A stretch of DNA of 64,000 nucleotides from NCBI GenBank assembly GCA_023935145.1, contig CM043703.1, positions 24,947,727-25,011,726 of the forward strand, written 5' to 3'. Position numbers and translations under genes: made by a program. Positions 59,701-64,000 of the stretch are shown here, one piece after another. This stretch comes from Bretschneidera sinensis. Taxonomy: Eukaryota > Streptophyta > Magnoliopsida > Brassicales > Akaniaceae. Positions within the stretch are counted from its first letter, which is position 1, and every line of letters starts with the position of its first letter. Below the pieces are notes generated by a model that made no database searches, was not told the DNA's origin, and saw nothing but the letters and a program-made list of their open reading frames with translations.

Positions 59701-62284
59701 CCTATCGAAGTTACCTGTATAACCTAGTTTTGTTATGGACCGGACTTTCAGGACAGTTGTTAAATATTGGGCTATATGGGCTCTTAGCTTGATATTTTGG
59801 GCTTTATCGGAGACCTGCTGATTTAATGCTAATAGCCCTTGCGGGATTAACCCTTTTTATTTTTTAACCAAAAAAAACTTGGGTTATCCCTTGTAGATGG
59901 TGGATCAATCGTTTGAGGACGAAGAAATGACAGTGGTTTGTACTTTCTAACCCCGACAACATATAAAGATGAAACTTTATTGTAACATAGATCGACGACG
60001 ACTTCTGATTCAATGATAATTCTTCTTGATGTCTCTTAGATAATCACAATAAATCTACGATGAATTAAAAATTAAAAAGATTTTATTTAAATATCATATT
60101 TTATTTATATATATTTTTAATAGTAAACTCAATATCTTAAGGATTTTTTTTCAAATAAATTAAAACACAGTTTATTTGTGCTTTAAGTGAGATAAATTAG
60201 AATTCACTTTTATAATTAAATTTAAAAGTAAATCTTTTTTTCTCTCTTGCTCAATAAAGTGGAATAATAAGATAAAAGAAAATATAAATAATATTATTTT
60301 AATATTTATAATGATAATTTAAAAAATTAAGTGAAAGGAGCTTCAATTTTAGATGTGAACATGACTCAAAAGCCTTACAAGAAAAATGAGTTTAGATTCA
60401 GCTTAGCTTAATTTTTTTATAATGAAATCGTATCAAAACAATTTTGATATACAATTCAAAATGTGTCTTGTTTCGAGTTGATCAGTTAACCTAAAATTGG
60501 TGTGCTAATGAAATATTAATTATGCATGTTTGATTTACATATTTATGACCAACTATAATTTAATTTATTAAATGTTAATTTTGTGATATCCTGCATCTCA
60601 CATATGTAGAGTTATAGGAAACATTCTCTTATCTATAAATAAAATCTCATGATTTTAAAAGCAACTTAAACATATTTGGATGATTAATCCGCAATATTAC
60701 AAATGATATCAAAACTGACACAAACTCAATACCATGTGAACCAGTGTTATTTGACTCAGTTCATTAGTTTGTGAATTCCAATTAAAATACCCATAAATCG
60801 TGTTATTTTAGGTTTAATTCTAAAGAATATTTTATTTGTCCAATTAATTATGAAGATATATAGTAGGTCAATTGGCACATCGAAAAACAAAATTAACACT
60901 CGGTTTGGTTTAAATGAATTCCATAGTTTTTTTTTTGTGGAATTCATTTGAATTTTATATGTTGTTGTGTCTGGTTTGTTAATAAAACATGTAATTCATT
61001 TATAAATGAAATGACCACATATTTGGTTTGTTAATAAAGTGTGACATTCATTTACAAATGAATTGATCATATGTTTGGTTTACAAATGAATTCTAGATAT
61101 GAAGTTTTTTTTTATAAAATTAAAAGGATAAAATTACCCTTATCTTCTCTATTTTTCTTTCTCTTCTATTCCTCCTCATCTTTTATCTCTGCAACACCAA
61201 ACTTTTGGTTTCTTCATTGTTTTAAAATAAAATAAAAATATGAAAGAATAAATTATAAAAATAAAATGAATATGTTTTTAAAAAAAATTGAATTAACACT
61301 TAATTTTTAGATTTCATTTAGAAAAAAAACTAGATTCCATTTTTAAATTATAAATTCATCTTGTGGATTGAAAACATAAATAGTGTTAATTTTGTTGAAT
61401 AATATCAATAATATTAAAATTTATATATTAAATGAATTAAAACATGATGTAATTAAGGATATTAAGTAAAATTTAAAAAATAATTAAATTCTTACTTGAT
61501 CTCAAACACAAAGTTCATTTTAATTGTAAAGATACAAAATATGAAAATTCATTTGAGTTCAATTGAAAATGAGTTTGAGTTTCTCTTCATTTGAAAAATG
61601 AAATGTGAATTTATTTATGAATGAATTTTAATTTCATTTCATTTGAAAATTAACTGAATTCTATATTTCGAGTTCATATCAATCTGAATGTAAAAAACAT
61701 TAGTTAACTAGAAATTATTCAATACCATAAATAAGTACTACAAATAGATTTATAATCAAGATTATATAGCAAAATAAACATGAAAAGAAGGCATATTTTA
61801 ACCACAAAACAAAATATTAATAGTAGATACTATTTTTCTAGCTAGTTAATCAAAGCCAACACCAACCTCCATACCCACAAAAAAAACACCACATTAAACT
61901 AACAAATCCACAAAACCATTTAAAGGTCAGACTAAAACATTGACATTTCCAAATGGGTGCAACATTAACATCTTCATGCCTCCATATTCTCAACAAAGAC
62001 ACTTGTCAGAACTGTTTTGGATTGCAAAGATGCCTTCAACAACTTCAAACCCTAACAAAAAACCAATAGAAACATTTATCAGGCTCATAATTTATTATGC
62101 CAAATAATTTAGAATGAAAAAGGACAAAATTAATATGATTTACACACCTCATCCATCCTCACATTAACAACTTTTTCTCTAATGCACCCACTTCCTTAAC
62201 CTTGAACTTTTAAAGCAAAGTTTTACTTGATTTAGTAGACATAGGCTTCACCTCCAAATTATCCATCACCATGTAAGTCACCAC
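59701..62284. other. AT-rich spacer with short tandem repeats
   Basis: No gene recognised. 60960-61095 carries three imperfect copies of a 50-60 bp unit (tttggtttgttaataaa...ttcatttacaaatgaatt), and aatgaattc-type motifs recur to about 61680, suggesting a decayed MITE or satellite-like patch. Confidence 0.4.
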
Positions 62285-63704
62285 TGGAGGAGCAACAAAA
62301 GGCAACTCGTTTGCAATATAGTGTATGTAAGTGTGAGGTCGAATCCACAGGGAATTGCGTTGTGAAAATGGATTTTTATCTAAACTAAACCTATTTTAAC
62401 CTAGTTCCAAAATTTTGAATTGTATCTTGCAAAATATATAAACTGAACTAAATTGAGTTGAAAGAAATAATAAAAATACTAAGGTTTCTGAATCCACCCC
62501 ACCAAAAAAAGCATATATTTTCATGTTATGTATAAAAGTAATCTATCAAATAATTTCATGAATCCACCATTATACAAATCACAGCGAATACTCTAATTCA
62601 ACCAAATCATCTAGTGTATCCCTTTAGAATCACAATAGATATCCAATTTATTTTGGATGATTCGTCGTAACCGGCAGATGAAACACAAGGAATATTCAAT
62701 TTGAACAATTCAAACACAATCAATCATAAGATTTTATTCAAACAATTGAAATAGAACATTAATACTAAAAATATCAGAATTGTATGAGCATATATGAAAA
62801 TATTATGCCAAACAATGGCGAGGCTTCATCTTCAACCTTAGATGAAGGTTTTGGCCTATTATGATTATGGAACTAAATTTCACAATTAAAGTGCTAAACA
62901 TAAAACTTTAAACTCAAAAGAAATAAATCAAAACTGACTATACATTGAGAGAAATTCCACTCGCAGCTGTTGTGCAACGTTTCCCCCCTTAGTAGCAAAG
63001 CCTTGGAGATCCTCCAGATTGCTCGCAGAAGTCCTCCGGATTGCACACCCATTTGATGAAGTGAAATGTGGCTTTTATAGGGGAACTCCATGAGTGCAAC
63101 GTGTTTCCAATCCGATGTGGGATATAGAATGTGTTTCCAACCGATGTGGGATTTAAGCCTTCACATGCCTTTCAAAACTTCTACCCATGCTGAAATCTCG
63201 CACAGCTCGGCCTTTGTCTACTAAAATTGCCATACTTTCTCTAGAAAAATCATATTTATAAGCCGTAAAATTTCTCAGAAAATAGACATCAGGATCTTTC
63301 CAAGCATATATAGCTCATCTCCTGATTCTTCCTAAATCGTTATAGTTTCAATCCGCAAAAATGACTTCTGTCACGTTGAAATCATGCACAGCATGACCTT
63401 TGTCTACTAAAACTGCCATAACTTTCTCTAGAAAAATTATATTTACGAGCCATAAAATTCTCCAAAAAATAGACATCCAGATCTTTCCAAGCATATATGG
63501 CTCATATCTTGGTTCTTCCTGAATCAATATAGTTTAATCCGCAAAAATGACTGATCTGTACAGGCAATTTTGGCAATTTAGTGAAACTCCTTTCCAAGTG
63601 CTTGTAAACCTGTAAAACATGAAAAAGACAACTCAAAGTAACAAATTCGTAAGCTAACAAATGTAAATTAAGGGGCCAAAATATGAAATATTTAGCACTC
63701 ATCA
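62285..63704 (-). repeat. 3' LTR of a Tat/Athila-like Ty3 element (minus strand; left end approximate)
   Basis: On the minus strand the LTR starts TGATGAGTGC at 63704, directly after the polypurine tract agtttgggcg (63719-63710 region), and near its end has ccctgtggattcgacc (about 62360). The end near 62285 (...ctcctcca) is a best guess. It contains an approximately 186-bp tandem duplication (63186-63555). It is related in layout to the LTRs at 791-2102 and 13089-14351. Confidence 0.65.
63186..63555. repeat. Two-copy tandem duplication, unit about 186 bp, inside the LTR
   Basis: Both copies contain cctttgtctactaaaa, actttctctagaaaaat, atctttccaagcatatat and tccgcaaaaatgact in the same order, with start-to-start spacing of 186 bp (63211 versus 63397). 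Confidence 0.75.
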
Positions 63705-64000
63705 AATACGCCCAAACTTACATTTTGCTAGTCCCTTAGCAAAACAGAATAAAAAAACTAAATGAAAAACAAAGAACACAGAGATAAATCCATCATTCAT
63801 GGTATCCAAAAATTTAAGTATCACACAAAACCATGATATTCATTCATGAGCAAGTTTAAAAAATATAACCCATCTTCGCAATGAATAGGAATTTTAAAAC
63901 CTAATTACTTACAAGAGGCAGGCTAAGCCATCACAAGTCTGAATCAGTGCAAAAAGGATTAGCACATAAATATGTAGCTTCCAAATAATTCCAATGTGCA
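63705..64000 (-). mobile_element. 3' internal region of the minus-strand Tat/Athila-like element
   Basis: The reverse complement is collinear with about 500-790 of the window, including the stretch gctaagggactagcaa before the polypurine tract. The rest of the element lies beyond the right end of the window. Confidence 0.65.

Overview
This is plant nuclear DNA, most likely from a (probably woody) eudicot. It is AT-rich, genes have many short introns with GT-AG borders, plastid-targeted lumen proteins are encoded, and LTR retrotransposons, LINE debris and MITE-like repeats fill the space between genes. The species cannot be named from sequence alone.

Layout. 1-2.1 kb: 3' end (polypurine tract plus 3' LTR) of a Tat/Athila-like Ty3 element, + strand. 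2.25-8.75 kb: decayed Tat-lineage Ty3 element, - strand, with dual RNase H and an intron-containing antisense ORF. 8.75-16.2 kb: a LINE on the - strand, split by a solo LTR (target duplication CCACC) and by a miniature LTR element whose 5' LTR holds a 2.8 kb Copia gag-pol fragment. 16.2-18.1 kb: truncated Copia element, - strand. 18.1-23.0 kb: 5' part of a Tekay/Del-like Ty3 element, + strand. 23.0-23.8 kb: malectin-domain receptor-kinase pseudogene. 24.3-25.1 kb: MITE-like repeat. 26.07-28.93 kb: a PsbP-family gene (+), best matched to PnsL1/PPL2. 31.2-42.2 kb: complete ABCB6/ABCB20-type ABC transporter gene (-), 11 exons, 1408 aa, with LINE fragments in a 5.2 kb first intron. 46.3-46.7 kb: fold-back element with a perfect 9-bp target duplication. 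48.47-53.32 kb: PPL1 (+), 8 exons. 53.6-54.1 kb: hAT-like MITE. 55.0-56.3 kb: ankyrin pseudogene plus LINE RNase H fragment. 57.48-59.33 kb: RPL23A (-). 59.7-62.3 kb: AT-rich spacer. 62.3-64.0 kb: 3' LTR and adjoining internal region of an element related to the one at 1-2.1 kb, in opposite orientation.

The four intact genes are housekeeping or photosynthetic: two thylakoid-lumen PsbP-family proteins, a plasma-membrane B-type ABC transporter and a cytosolic large-subunit ribosomal protein. They form no operon or pathway. Their order PnsL1-ABCB6/20-PPL1-RPL23A is informative, because in Arabidopsis (from memory) the same families are divided between two duplicated segments (At2g39460-39480 and At3g55280-55330). 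I found no novel biochemical system. The most unusual items are the miniature LTR element with a captured Copia fragment, the unfractionated gene order, the fold-back element and the perfect hairpin upstream of ABCB20. All exon coordinates were worked out by hand from splice sites and protein continuity, without transcript evidence.
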